A stretch of 42,802 nt of DNA from Pseudomonadota bacterium. Its GTDB lineage: Bacteria; Desulfobacterota; QYQD01. Position 1 is the first letter of the stretch; every line of letters begins with the position of its first letter. The DNA lies in NCBI GenBank assembly GCA_011046395.1, contig DSAQ01000031.1:1-42802 (forward strand), in the 5' to 3' direction. The translations under genes and the position numbers were made by a program. Of the stretch, positions 32,509 to 41,598 are shown one piece after another. Under the pieces are notes generated by a model. The model was not told the DNA's origin, searched no databases, and saw only the letters and a list, made by a program, of their open reading frames with translations.

Positions 32509-32873
32509 AAGTGTTGATAGATATGAATCTTTCTCCCCAGTGGGTGCCCGTATTGGAGGAGGCAGGCTGGGAAGCGGTTCATTGGTCGCGCACCGGCAGG
32601 CCAGACGCTCCAGACCATGAGGTTCTGGACTATGCCAGATCTAACGGATATGTCATTTTCACGCATGATCTGGACTTTGGAACCGTACTTGCCGCCACAA
32701 AAGCGGATTTCCCAAGTGTAATTCAAATTCGCACGCAAGACGTAACTCCCGCACACCTCGGCCAGCTCGTAATTTCAGCGCTTCGTCAGTTCAAGCAGCA
32801 CCTCGGAGCCGGCGCCCTGATCACTGTTGACGAAAAAAAGTTGCGAGCCCGTATTCTTCCTCTCCAATCGTGA
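32505..32873 (+). CDS. DUF5615 PIN-like toxin
   Basis: 122 residues. MKVLIDMNLSPQWVPVLEEAG (D6), DHEVLDYARSNGYVIFTHDLDFG and TVDEKKLRARILPL match the DUF5615/Mut7-C-like PIN-fold family, predicted metal-dependent RNases. Translation is coupled to the DUF433 antitoxin. Addiction or defence module at the element's right end. Confidence 0.9.
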   Translation: MKVLIDMNLSPQWVPVLEEAGWEAVHWSRTGRPDAPDHEVLDYARSNGYVIFTHDLDFGTVLAATKADFPSVIQIRTQDVTPAHLGQLVISALRQFKQHLGAGALITVDEKKLRARILPLQS

Positions 32874-32894
32874 TCAAGACTTCCATGCTGCACC

Positions 32895-33008
32895 TGAAAC
32901 AAAATGTATCATTTTGTTTCACACCAGCAGGAGAAAGGCAGGAAGTCACCCCTCTTCAATTATCCCCCTGGAAAGCCAAAAATGAAACACTTTTCAAAAT
33001 CTGTTTCA
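32895..33008. promoter_or_regulatory. Inverted repeats before the tyrosine recombinase
   Basis: TGAAACAAAATG 32895-32906 and its exact complement 32910-32921 form a 27-base palindrome with a three-base centre. A weaker relative, TGAAACA 32983-32989 with TGTTTCA 33002-33008, follows. Both lie in the gap before the integrase gene and are candidate operator, arm or recombination sites. Confidence 0.5.
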
Positions 33009-33030
33009 CGCCTGAGAAAGAGGTAACCGA

Positions 33031-33690
33031 GTGCTTCCTACCATCTTCAGACGCCAGAATATCCAAAAGCTTAACCTTGCTCTCCCAGACCACTTTAACA
33101 TCGACGAGGCCTGGAAGATAATCTCGGCGGCCGGATCCATCCGGGACAGGATTTTCCTCATGTTCCTCCTGGGGACCGGTGCCAGGATATCCGAGGCCAT
33201 TTCGGTTCGGGTAAGGGACTTCACACCGATGGACTCCAGCGTACGTATTCCCAACCTCAAACGCAACTGCGGACCGAAAAAGAGAAGGCCTGGACCCAGG
33301 CCAAAGCAGAAACCCGAACCGGAATACAGGACGTTGCCGGTGAAACCAGGACTGGCCGGGGCGCTGTCGCAGTTCATACGGGATAACAGCCTCGCTCTCG
33401 ATGATCTGATCTTTCCTTTCTCCCGGATCACCGGCTGGCGCATCGTGCAGAAAGCCGCAAAGACTGCCGGTATCAACGACAGCCGGTGCCACCCGCACAC
33501 TTTCAGGCATACTTTTGCTATCCAGGCGGTACGTTCGGGGATCTCGCCGATAGTCATCCAGCAATGGCTGGGCCAGAGCAACCTCTTCAATACGCTTATC
33601 TATGCGAAGGCAACAGCACTCGATACCAGACCCTTCATGGGAGAGATGAAGCTGTTCCCGGAGGACTTCAGGGAAGGAGCGGGTGGATAA
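33031..33690 (+). CDS. Short tyrosine recombinase/integrase
   Basis: 219 residues from GTG 33031 (AAAGAGG seven bases upstream). The catalytic domain is complete: R52 (GTGARISEA), HTFRH with H156 and R159, W179 in QQWLGQS, and the nucleophile Y191 (LIYAKA). The usual N-terminal SAM-like core-binding domain is reduced to ~25 residues, and the insertion KKRRPGPRPKQKPEPEYR is basic and Pro-rich. It sits at the right end of the + strand block, as an integrase adjacent to an attachment site would. No attachment duplication was identified. Confidence 0.88.
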   Translation: MLPTIFRRQNIQKLNLALPDHFNIDEAWKIISAAGSIRDRIFLMFLLGTGARISEAISVRVRDFTPMDSSVRIPNLKRNCGPKKRRPGPRPKQKPEPEYRTLPVKPGLAGALSQFIRDNSLALDDLIFPFSRITGWRIVQKAAKTAGINDSRCHPHTFRHTFAIQAVRSGISPIVIQQWLGQSNLFNTLIYAKATALDTRPFMGEMKLFPEDFREGAGG

Positions 33691-33858
33691 ACACGAATGC
33701 GTATAACCGACAGCTCAAGAAGCGAATAGTTTTTATGAGCAGCCCGAAGGTCCCATACAGAAAAAATATACCTCTCTGCACCAGGAAAAGAGTTGCACTT
33801 GTGCTCACTGAGCCGGCGACGTGGCTTTTATCAAAAAGTAATTGAGATTTTGATATTC

Positions 33859-33872
33859 TTACGATATCGTAA
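33859..33872. promoter_or_regulatory. Perfect 14-bp palindrome at the AT-rich boundary
   Basis: TTACGATATCGTAA lies 40 bases before the membrane-protein gene, in the gap following the integrase. It could be an operator or part of a recombination site. Confidence 0.35.
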
Positions 33873-33912
33873 CTTTCTAAAGAGTTAAGGTATTGGCAAG
33901 AAACCGAGAATT

Positions 33913-35313
33913 ATGAATACAGAAGGTTATGTCAAGATATCCCCTTTTTGGAAAATACAGCTTTATTTTGCTGGCTCCATTCTTATTGCTCTCTGTACGT
34001 TCCTTTATTACTTAATTAACTGGGTATCGTTGTCTTGTTCAGTCATTAGAATACGTTACGATTGGCTTGAGGAGCTTAATTGGTCATTGAATTATTTCAA
34101 GGCTCCACAAGTTCCTTGGCACGATGAAATTTATCTTGCGATACATTATCAATTAATTCCCTTTGTGATTTGTTTGACCGTCTTCCTCTCATTTTTATTT
34201 TTTTTACATATAGTAGCACGAACCCTCTCATTCTACTTTATCCATGCTGCGCAGGAAGATGGTAGAGAGGTGGTGTATGTGAGTGGATTTACAGAAAAAT
34301 GGAGCTCAGAAACATTTAGGCTAGCAAGTACCGTTACCGCTTATTCCATAGTAGCTTTGGCATTAGCCTGTATATATACCTTAGTCCCGTATAATGGCCT
34401 TTCTTTAGCGATCTTAAAGTTCTTTATAGAACTTCTGTGGAAGTCCTTACAGCTACTGCCTGACACCTTTAGAAACGTCTTTACGCGCGATTTTGCCAAG
34501 TATGTGATCGGCGGTGTCTTAGGGTTTCTATCCTATTTTATAGTCTTTTTCCCTTATCAGGTTTCACTATATGGGATGTCCAGATTAATAAGAGCCAAAT
34601 TTCCAGGTCTTTCAAATATCTTTAGACACTTACCGCATAAGCACGTTAACAAGAACAGAGGGGAATTCCTCTCACGGATATATTTCTATTTCAAAGACTT
34701 CGTCCTGCGTTTTTCTATCATGCATATATTATACGTTTTCCTGATAGCCAGTTGCTTATTGTTATTGAGTGACGTGTTTACCATCCATTCCGTAAAGTTG
34801 AACCTCGATAAACCTATTTATGTGACGTCAGCCCCTTCCGAAGTCAGTTCAAAAGGCCATTTTGATGACATGGGTGTTTTAACTATTTATCTGGCCGGAC
34901 TTGTCAATGGCGACGTACGTGTAAAAATAATTCCAGAATATCGATACAGTCATTACCAACCTATATATCCCGATACCTACATAAAGCTAAACAAAACTCA
35001 TTCCTTCTTCGGTAGTAATATATTCGGTTATAGATTTTGCTTTCCGCTGAGGAACCTATTGTTAAAATACAATGATAGTAATTACATAATCGATATTCTC
35101 GTTGGGAGAGGAATAATTAAACGAAATTATTTGCGTTTTCAGGAATCCTTCACGCTTATCGATCATAAATTGGCGTTCAATCTTGGTGAAAAAGACGCAG
35201 CTGCAGAGGCCGTTGAAAGGGGCTTTGACAAACTTGACTATCTCATTAACAGATCCGACAGCGAAAAGGTCCAAGATTTAATAGAGGAATTTAAGAGTAG
35301 CCCCCCTAACTGA
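33913..35313 (+). CDS. Multi-pass membrane protein of unknown function
   Basis: 466 residues with about five hydrophobic helices: ~15-40, ~80-105, ~140-160, ~195-220 and ~270-290. The C-terminal ~170 residues are soluble and mixed alpha/beta, ending in a charged helix. No family recognised. The gene and its surroundings are visibly AT-richer than the element to the left, with many TTT/AAT codons, indicating a separate origin. The start has no good ribosome binding site. Confidence 0.75.
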   Translation: MNTEGYVKISPFWKIQLYFAGSILIALCTFLYYLINWVSLSCSVIRIRYDWLEELNWSLNYFKAPQVPWHDEIYLAIHYQLIPFVICLTVFLSFLFFLHIVARTLSFYFIHAAQEDGREVVYVSGFTEKWSSETFRLASTVTAYSIVALALACIYTLVPYNGLSLAILKFFIELLWKSLQLLPDTFRNVFTRDFAKYVIGGVLGFLSYFIVFFPYQVSLYGMSRLIRAKFPGLSNIFRHLPHKHVNKNRGEFLSRIYFYFKDFVLRFSIMHILYVFLIASCLLLLSDVFTIHSVKLNLDKPIYVTSAPSEVSSKGHFDDMGVLTIYLAGLVNGDVRVKIIPEYRYSHYQPIYPDTYIKLNKTHSFFGSNIFGYRFCFPLRNLLLKYNDSNYIIDILVGRGIIKRNYLRFQESFTLIDHKLAFNLGEKDAAAEAVERGFDKLDYLINRSDSEKVQDLIEEFKSSPPN

Positions 35314-36635
35314 TTCTTGGTTCAATTCAGGCTCGTCTTCTTATAAACGTTTCCGAATCGCTATGTACCTAGTGTAGTGTCTCATAAGTAAGTGTAGTTA
35401 TATTAATTTATCACCGATTTTCGCAGAAGCAAATTGACATAAGAAAAACCACTTCGGCGGAAGGGCAAATCGCCTAATGATGCGGCTTTCCATACAGCTT
35501 TCCCGATCAAATCCTTATGCGATATGACGGTTATAAACTACAATGAACGAGATCAAAAAATCCCTTTGCTCCAAGTGTGGAATCCTAAGCCTCATTTAGC
35601 CCTGTTATTTCAGTCTATTGTGAGACAGACTGTACTTATTCCGCCATGCTTGCAAATGTTTTAATCACCTTCTTGTTGGATCTCAACCGTCATTATCTAA
35701 ATTGGCAACAAGAGCGAGCATGCAGTTTGCTCCAAGCGAATTATGACGAATAATGCTGTTGTGCCCTGTCTTTCGTGCTTCCTTTTCCATCGTAAACAAG
35801 GAAACCGCATCAGACAGAACCTTATATTCATGTGACGGTTAACAGTCCGCGAAAATCGGTGTTTATGATAAACTATTTACACGAGAAGCCATGCAAGTTA
35901 CATTGAGTAAAACAGATCGTCAAGAGTTAGAGGGGATCAGCAACAGGAGTGAATAAATTCATAATATTGTTACTGCCGACATTAAACTTGATTATTCCCT
36001 CTAGTAAGCTGCAGGATGGTTCATTATTATATCGACTCTACTTTTTGGGTGTGCAACTCCATATTGTAAAATTATATAGGAATCCGCTGCAAAGCACAAC
36101 CAGCTAAGATTTTATTAAATATTAGGCAGATAAGGCCGGTTAATATAAGAAATAGCAGTCCTGCTTTTGTTTAAAATATGAATATCATCCAGAGTCGCTA
36201 TGACTGTGATAACTTGTCATTCGGGTTTCTTCCTGAAACCTCGAATTTGGCGACAGTTGAGATGTCTGCTATAAGCCTTTTAAATTGCAATCCTCAAAAA
36301 CCTATGATATCCATTCCATATCTGTAATGGACTTGTCTAACTGGCAGAGCTAGGCACTGGCAAGCTATGGTGAATCTCCGCTAACCAGAACAATATTTTG
36401 GATAACGTTTGAGCGTGCTTGCTTTCTCTGCGAAAAAGTTTGATGACGATTGATGCCCTCTTTTTCGATCAGAATGAGCAAGCAACAGATCCTCACCACC
36501 TAGAAAGGAATTTACAAGGGACCAAGATCATCGAAAAGGCGAGTTCCCTACATTAACTGCCCGAGCGATCCATCCAACCCTACGGAGTTCTTTCGGTGGT
36601 CAGTCATCGGCAAGGGTTGTGTGAGGGAGGAGCAA
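35314..36635. other. 1.3-kb AT-rich region without intact genes
   Basis: No plausible full-length gene on either strand. It contains a 13-bp inverted repeat, CACCGATTTTCGC (35412-35424) and its complement (35849-35861), and a short transposase-like start at 35891. The rest is frequently interrupted by stops and shows no repeat family I recognise; it looks like decayed mobile or foreign DNA. Confidence 0.6.
35891..35956 (+). pseudogene. Possible IS630-type transposase N-terminal remnant
   Basis: 21 codons beginning MQVTLSKTDRQELEGIS, similar to the start of IS630-family transposases, then TAA. The inverted-repeat element ends 30 bases upstream, where an insertion-sequence end would lie. No catalytic DDE part is visible. 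Confidence 0.35.
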
Positions 36636-37544
36636 ATGACAAATTCAAAAAATACGAGGCCAGAATCATCTGAGGGAAAAAAAGAAAATACCATTGGAAG
36701 GGGACTCAGTACATTATCCGATGAAGAGAAATTGAGTATTATAGAAAAAGTTCGTTTCGAAAATGAAATCAGGCAGGAATTGAGTGGACAGTCTAAATCT
36801 AACAGGCCTTCTTTGTGGCGTAATCCGCTGATCATTTCTCTGATATGTCTGATTATGGGTTCATTATTAACGGCATTGGGTGCAATAGTTACTGGCTACA
36901 TAACACCGCTAAGTCAATATAAGTGGAAAACGGAAGAATGGAAACGACAGAATCAGTTAGATACTACAACTTTTCGTCTAAAGATGAGCAGGGATTGTCT
37001 GAAAGAATTTAATCAACTATCTTCATACACATTAGAAGCGTACGGACTAGCAAAAATCTTTATAGATGATACTGTATTCGGAAAGGAAAAAGACCAACTA
37101 ACATCTGGTTACCAGGTATTATTTATTGATTTTCAAAAGAGACGTTCCCAGCAAATCGCCTTGGTAAAATCATTGATGACTCACTTTTCTGACCAAGTTG
37201 AGATCAATCAGTCCGTGAAGGACTATTTAAGAAATGCTGATAATTATATACGGGATACCCAGCAGATACTAGAGATAAAAGCATGTCTTTTAGATCCAAC
37301 CGATCCCGATTTGAGGAATACTATCTACCGAGTGCTATCGAAAAAAGAAATAGATAGATTATATTCCCCGGGCACATCAAAAAGTGAAGCGCTTGATTTC
37401 CTAAGAAATAAAATGAATAAATTGAAAAATAAGATAGAACATCCTACACAACTAAATCAGTCCTATGATCGAGCTGTGGACAAAATAAAGAAAGACATAC
37501 AGAAACTTGAAAGTGATCTGGAAAAGAGAATCGCGGGTCAGTGA
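36636..37544 (+). CDS. Single-pass membrane protein with helical C-terminus
   Basis: 302 residues from ATG 36636 (GGGAGGAG just upstream; a GTG at 36621 is less likely). A charged N-terminus precedes one hydrophobic helix (LIISLICLIMGSLLTALGAIVTGYI, ~65-90), then ~210 helical, Lys/Glu/Gln-rich residues. No family recognised. AT-rich, with a short AT-rich gene following. Confidence 0.68.
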   Translation: MTNSKNTRPESSEGKKENTIGRGLSTLSDEEKLSIIEKVRFENEIRQELSGQSKSNRPSLWRNPLIISLICLIMGSLLTALGAIVTGYITPLSQYKWKTEEWKRQNQLDTTTFRLKMSRDCLKEFNQLSSYTLEAYGLAKIFIDDTVFGKEKDQLTSGYQVLFIDFQKRRSQQIALVKSLMTHFSDQVEINQSVKDYLRNADNYIRDTQQILEIKACLLDPTDPDLRNTIYRVLSKKEIDRLYSPGTSKSEALDFLRNKMNKLKNKIEHPTQLNQSYDRAVDKIKKDIQKLESDLEKRIAGQ

Positions 37545-37580
37545 CTGCATAGCAACTTATAATTGCCAAAAAAATTAACC

Positions 37581-37928
37581 ATGGATGCTAAACCGAGCCC
37601 ACAGTCTATGCAAATGGTGATCTATGTATTATTCTTTTTCCTAATTCTGACCGGTTTTACCTTTCCTTTGCGCATCGAAAATTTGGGTTCTTATAAAATT
37701 ATTCACAGTAAAACCGGAAAATATTTAATACCATCCAATGAAACTGGCGAAATGGATACCATAATCCTTCCTCTTCGATATAAAAGCAAATCAGATAATG
37801 GAGAAGTCGAAGAATTCAGTGAATTTATATTGCTAATCAGAATGGGTGACAAATATATCTGGGCATATAAGTGGAAAGAACTGTCCACACCCATTTGGAA
37901 GGAACATGAGTCAATCGAATTAAAATAG
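37581..37928 (+). CDS. Small membrane-anchored hypothetical protein
   Basis: 115 residues from ATG 37581 (TTG 37563 possible). One N-terminal hydrophobic helix (MVIYVLFFFLILTGFTF) and a beta-rich extracytoplasmic domain (SYKIIHSKTGKYLIPSNETG; IWAYKWKEL). No family recognised. It probably forms a pair with the preceding gene. Confidence 0.55.
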   Translation: MDAKPSPQSMQMVIYVLFFFLILTGFTFPLRIENLGSYKIIHSKTGKYLIPSNETGEMDTIILPLRYKSKSDNGEVEEFSEFILLIRMGDKYIWAYKWKELSTPIWKEHESIELK

Positions 37929-38147
37929 TCAGATGGTAGTTTCGAATTCATATTGATACGGCGGCGATCAAGATATCTGCTATGTATCTGAGATTCCGCC
38001 CGCCCCAAAATCTTTTGATATGCATTTGATACCTCCAAAATAGGGGCTGAGCAGAAACCGATAAAACATGGCAACTGGAATATTTTTCACTTCTTGATCT
38101 AACTTCTTGCCCTTGACTGCTGGCCGGCATCTGGATAGCTTAGCCCA
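37929..38147. other. Intergenic boundary between AT-rich and chromosome-like DNA
   Basis: No supported gene on the + strand. On the minus strand an ATG at 38024 with GGAGG upstream opens a 25-codon frame (MHIKRFWGGRNLRYIAD...), too short to call. The AT-rich block ends here and the minus-strand genes begin. Confidence 0.4.
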
Positions 38148-39047
38148 CTAATCGCTGTCATTTCTCGTCGAAAACTCCGCCCATATTAAGCGGTGGTCGC
38201 TCACGTCTTCCGGCACGTCCGTGCGGATTCCCCACCTTCCCGTGAAGTCCTCCCTAGTGGGCTCCGTGAATATGAACCTATCATAGGCACAGTCCGTAGC
38301 GCCCACGGTGGTGTCGGCACCGTCATCCACGACCCAGATATACTCCCGGCCTTTCAAGCTCATAACGTCGGCTTCTCTTAGATAATCGCAGTCCGCGTTC
38401 AGGTCGCCGAGGATTATGACGTCGGGCTCGCTTTCTCTTTGCGCTTCCCTGTAGAAGTACTCCAGCCCTTCAAGCTCCTTCAGGTTTACCGACGGGCTTG
38501 TGTGGACGGTGAGCAGGACAAAGTCGAACTTCCCGGCTCTGAACTTTGCCTTGAACGGTTGCCTGACCATCTTGCCTGTGTTTTTGGGCCTGGCGGTCCA
38601 TACCGGCTCAGTGTCCTCCGGATCCTCCACAAGGCTTGCGCCCTCAAAGCTCACCTTATCCGGGTCGTAAATTAGCAAATACCTCTCATCCTTTATTTGC
38701 GGGCTGAACACGAACCTGTAATTCTGGCCGTATGCCTGGTTAAGATAGCGCTCGAGCGCGTTCTTTATCAGGCTGTAATCCCTGTGGCCGGGACCGGCGT
38801 CAGCGTTCCTCGGGCAGCCCGGGTCGCTCATCTCCCTGAGGTTGCTTACCTCCTGGATGGCTATGATGTCGTAATCCCTGAGTACGCGCGCTATGGCCTC
38901 CATCCTGTGCGGGTCCGTGGCCTTAGTCCTCCCGAAGTTCTCTATATTCCACGAGGCAATGAGAAGAGTGCCGGCCTTGTCAGGCGGAGCGGCGCAGCCT
39001 AAGAGAACGAAGACCAAAAGCACAACCGACAATATCCTGTATTTCAT
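38148..39047 (-). CDS. Lipoprotein of the endonuclease/exonuclease/phosphatase superfamily
   Basis: 299 residues. Lipobox VFVLLGC places the lipidated Cys at 18. The mature domain has SWNIENFG near 32, DIIAIQEV (catalytic Glu), VHTSPS, ILGDLNADCDY and the terminal SDHRLIWAEF, the DNase I-like core motifs. An extracellular nuclease or phosphatase anchored to the membrane; the substrate is not readable. Higher GC than the block to its right on the map. No operon partner on the same strand other than the remnant upstream. Confidence 0.9.
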   Translation of the reverse strand: MKYRILSVVLLVFVLLGCAAPPDKAGTLLIASWNIENFGRTKATDPHRMEAIARVLRDYDIIAIQEVSNLREMSDPGCPRNADAGPGHRDYSLIKNALERYLNQAYGQNYRFVFSPQIKDERYLLIYDPDKVSFEGASLVEDPEDTEPVWTARPKNTGKMVRQPFKAKFRAGKFDFVLLTVHTSPSVNLKELEGLEYFYREAQRESEPDVIILGDLNADCDYLREADVMSLKGREYIWVVDDGADTTVGATDCAYDRFIFTEPTREDFTGRWGIRTDVPEDVSDHRLIWAEFSTRNDSD

Positions 39048-39157
39048 GATCCTTTTACCCCGTGAGTATGTACTGTTCTGTCCCCTTCTCGCGAGGTTAT
39101 AGCAGAACTGGCCGCGAAAGGGAAGTGCTCGCAGTTATACATTATTTTTGTCGTCAA

Positions 39158-39316
39158 TCTCTTTAGCCCGAGAAATTCATCTGCAATAAAGGCAACCCTG
39201 TTGTGGTCGCCGACGATGATAATATTTTCTGCCAGGTCTTCCGGCCTCTAGTCCAAGTGATAAGTCCTGCCATCTACTATTGGCAGGTCCGAAGATTTGA
39301 ATTGACTCTTCGCCAT
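39158..39316 (-). pseudogene. Nucleoside phosphorylase N-terminal remnant
   Basis: From the minus-strand ATG ending at 39316: FKSSDLPIVDGRTYHLD, a TAG codon, then RPEDLAENIIIVGD, RVAFIADEFLGLK. This is the start of a uridine/purine nucleoside phosphorylase, including the phosphate-binding GDP motif altered to GDH. Similarity ends after ~53 codons. A dead gene fragment filling the gap between recD2 and the lipoprotein gene. Confidence 0.7.
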
Positions 39317-39361
39317 AACATCTCCCGCCATCCTGGATTCACGTCCTGCAAAAAAGGATAA

Positions 39362-41590
39362 TCACCTATCGAGAGAAGCGCCCTGCATTACGCATGGGCG
39401 TTCTGATACACATCCTAATCTCTCTGCCAGCCTCGAATACCGCTTCTGCACTTTATCGTTCTTGACGGCAATGGCCATGGCCTTTGGCGTGCCGATCAGG
39501 ACGACCAGTTTTTTGGCCCGGGTCACGGCGGTATAAACAAGGTTCCTCTGAAGAAGCATATAGTGTTGCGTCATGACCGGGATGATCACGGCCGGATATT
39601 CGCTCCCCTGTGACTTGTGCACGGAGACGGCATAGGCCAGGACCATTTCATCCAGCTCCGGGAAATCATAGGGGACTTCCCGGCCGTCGAAGTTGACCAC
39701 CATTTCCTGCTCTTCCAGGTCTATAGAGACGATCCTTCCTATGTCGCCGTTAAAGACCTCCTTGTCATAATTGTTCCGAATCTGCATCACCTTGTCATGC
39801 AGCTTGAAGACCCGGCCTCCCCTGACCACTTCCTTCTGGCTGTGGTTAAGTTCCTTCTGTAGCTCTTGGTTCAGATTCGTGGCCCCTATTATGCCCTTGT
39901 ACATGGGGGTAAGCACCTGCACGTCAGATACGGGGTCAAAACCGAAACGCCGAGGTATCCGCGTTCTTACAAGTTCCAGGATGTGGGCCAGGACCTTTTC
40001 AGGATCCTCTTCCCGGATAAAGTAGAAATCGGCCCGGGTCTTCTCCGCCACCTCCGCCGATACGGGCATCTCTCCCCTGTTTATGCGGTGGGCGTTTACT
40101 ATGATCAGGCTTTCTTTGGCCTGCCTGAATATCTCATTGAGTTCCACCACCTTGAAGGCGGCGGAGGCGATGATATCCTTAAGCACATTGCCCGGCCCAA
40201 CCGAGGGGAGCTGGTGCACATCTCCGACCAGGATCAAGGTCGCAGACGGGGGAATGGCCTTCAGCAGATGGTACATCAGCGCCGTATCGATCATGGATGC
40301 CTCGTCCACTATGACCACGTCCGCTTCCAGGGGATCATCCTCGTTTTTCTTGAACGAGCCATATTGGGGCTGAAATTCGAGAAGCCTGTGTATGGTCCTG
40401 GCCTCATGCCCGGTCATCTCGGAAAGGCGCTTAGCCGCCCGGCCGGTGGGAGCAGCCAGCAGTACCCTGCCGCCGATCCGCTCATATATCCTGATGATGG
40501 CCCGGGTAATGGTGGTCTTTCCGGTGCCCGGCCCTCCGGTTAAGACCATCACCTTTTCTTCGATGGCTGCCTTGACCGCCTCAACCTGTCCTTTCGCCAG
40601 CGTGAGATTCAACTCTTTCTGTACCCAGGCGGTGGCCTTCCCCGTGTCGATGGCCCTAAGGACCCGCCCGGTCCGGGCCAAGAGCTGCATGCGCCTGGCA
40701 ATGCCTGTTTCACATACGTGGAATTGCATGAGATACACGGCCTTGTGGTTTTCCCGGAAATCCTCGATGTCTCTGTTCAGGTCTTCCATAACTATTTTTT
40801 TCTCGGATGCAAGCCCGGCCATGGCCTGGGTGACAATATCCCGTTCTATACCGAGCACTTCCTGGCATCTTCCGATCAGCGGTTCATAGCGAAAATAGAC
40901 GTGCCCTTCGTCCGCAAGTTCGTTCAGGATGTACAGGATACCAGCCTCGGCACGCCGGGGTGAGTCCTTGGGTATGCCCATCTTTTCCGCTATGCGGTCG
41001 GCGGTGAGGAACCCTATGCCGAAGATATCATGCGCCAGGCGGTAGGGATTATCCTTGACCACTTCTATGGACTCCTTGCCGTACCGCTTGAATATCTTTG
41101 TGGCATAGGTGGCGCTTACTCCGTGGTCTTGCAGGAAGATCATCACCTCCCGTATCTCCCTTTGATCCTGCCAGGCCTTGCCGATCATATCGATGCGGCC
41201 GGGACCAATCCCGGGGACGTCGTGAAGTCTTCCGATATCCGTCTCGATGATGTTAAGCGTCTCCACCCCGAACTTTTCCACCATACGCTTGGCCATAACC
41301 GGGCCTATACCCTTGATCAGCCCGGAGCCCAGGTACTTCTCGATGCCCCGGGCCGTGGCCGGAGTGACCGTCTCGTATCTGACCACCTTGAACTGCTCTC
41401 CGAATTTCGGGTGATTCGTCCATTCGCCGAGGAGCTTCAGCACTTCGCCTGGATTTAACGAGGGGAAGTTTCCGAGCACGGTCACGAGGTCGCGCCTGCC
41501 GGCCACCTGGAGTCTGGCCACGGTGTAATTGTTCTCTTCGTGGACGTAGGTGATGCGCTCGACCTGACCCTGAATCTCGACAAGTGCCAT
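39362..41590 (-). CDS. recD2: RecD2-type SF1B DNA helicase
   Basis: 742 residues, normal length. N-terminal OB-like and helix-hairpin-helix segments (GIGPVMAKRMVEKFG, VPGIGPGRIDMIG), then Walker A TGGPGTGKTT (351-360), motif II VDEASMID, GDVHQLPSVGPG, ELNEIFRQ, the SH3-like insertion and VHKSQGSEYPAVI...VTRAKK. A 5'-3' helicase in repair, found in bacteria without RecBC. AGGAAAG precedes the start. It follows the DUF72 gene by eight bases in a three-gene minus-strand operon. Confidence 0.96.
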   Translation of the reverse strand: MALVEIQGQVERITYVHEENNYTVARLQVAGRRDLVTVLGNFPSLNPGEVLKLLGEWTNHPKFGEQFKVVRYETVTPATARGIEKYLGSGLIKGIGPVMAKRMVEKFGVETLNIIETDIGRLHDVPGIGPGRIDMIGKAWQDQREIREVMIFLQDHGVSATYATKIFKRYGKESIEVVKDNPYRLAHDIFGIGFLTADRIAEKMGIPKDSPRRAEAGILYILNELADEGHVYFRYEPLIGRCQEVLGIERDIVTQAMAGLASEKKIVMEDLNRDIEDFRENHKAVYLMQFHVCETGIARRMQLLARTGRVLRAIDTGKATAWVQKELNLTLAKGQVEAVKAAIEEKVMVLTGGPGTGKTTITRAIIRIYERIGGRVLLAAPTGRAAKRLSEMTGHEARTIHRLLEFQPQYGSFKKNEDDPLEADVVIVDEASMIDTALMYHLLKAIPPSATLILVGDVHQLPSVGPGNVLKDIIASAAFKVVELNEIFRQAKESLIIVNAHRINRGEMPVSAEVAEKTRADFYFIREEDPEKVLAHILELVRTRIPRRFGFDPVSDVQVLTPMYKGIIGATNLNQELQKELNHSQKEVVRGGRVFKLHDKVMQIRNNYDKEVFNGDIGRIVSIDLEEQEMVVNFDGREVPYDFPELDEMVLAYAVSVHKSQGSEYPAVIIPVMTQHYMLLQRNLVYTAVTRAKKLVVLIGTPKAMAIAVKNDKVQKRYSRLAERLGCVSERPCVMQGASLDR

Positions 41591-41598
41591 GATCTTTC

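Noticed and set aside
32870-33121. Open frame before the integrase
   Set aside because: It reads through the inverted repeats and overlaps the integrase start; low-complexity and without a family.
1-33700. Prophage
   Set aside because: Rha and integrase are phage-like, but no terminase, portal, capsid, tail or lysis gene is visible in the window.
33486-33845. Open frame overlapping the integrase end
   Set aside because: It lies mostly inside the integrase in another frame, has no ribosome binding site and its sequence is of shadow type.
36300-36620. Group II intron or transposase remnant upstream of the 36636 gene
   Set aside because: Scattered fragments in several frames, with no domain V, boundary sequence or catalytic motif recognised.
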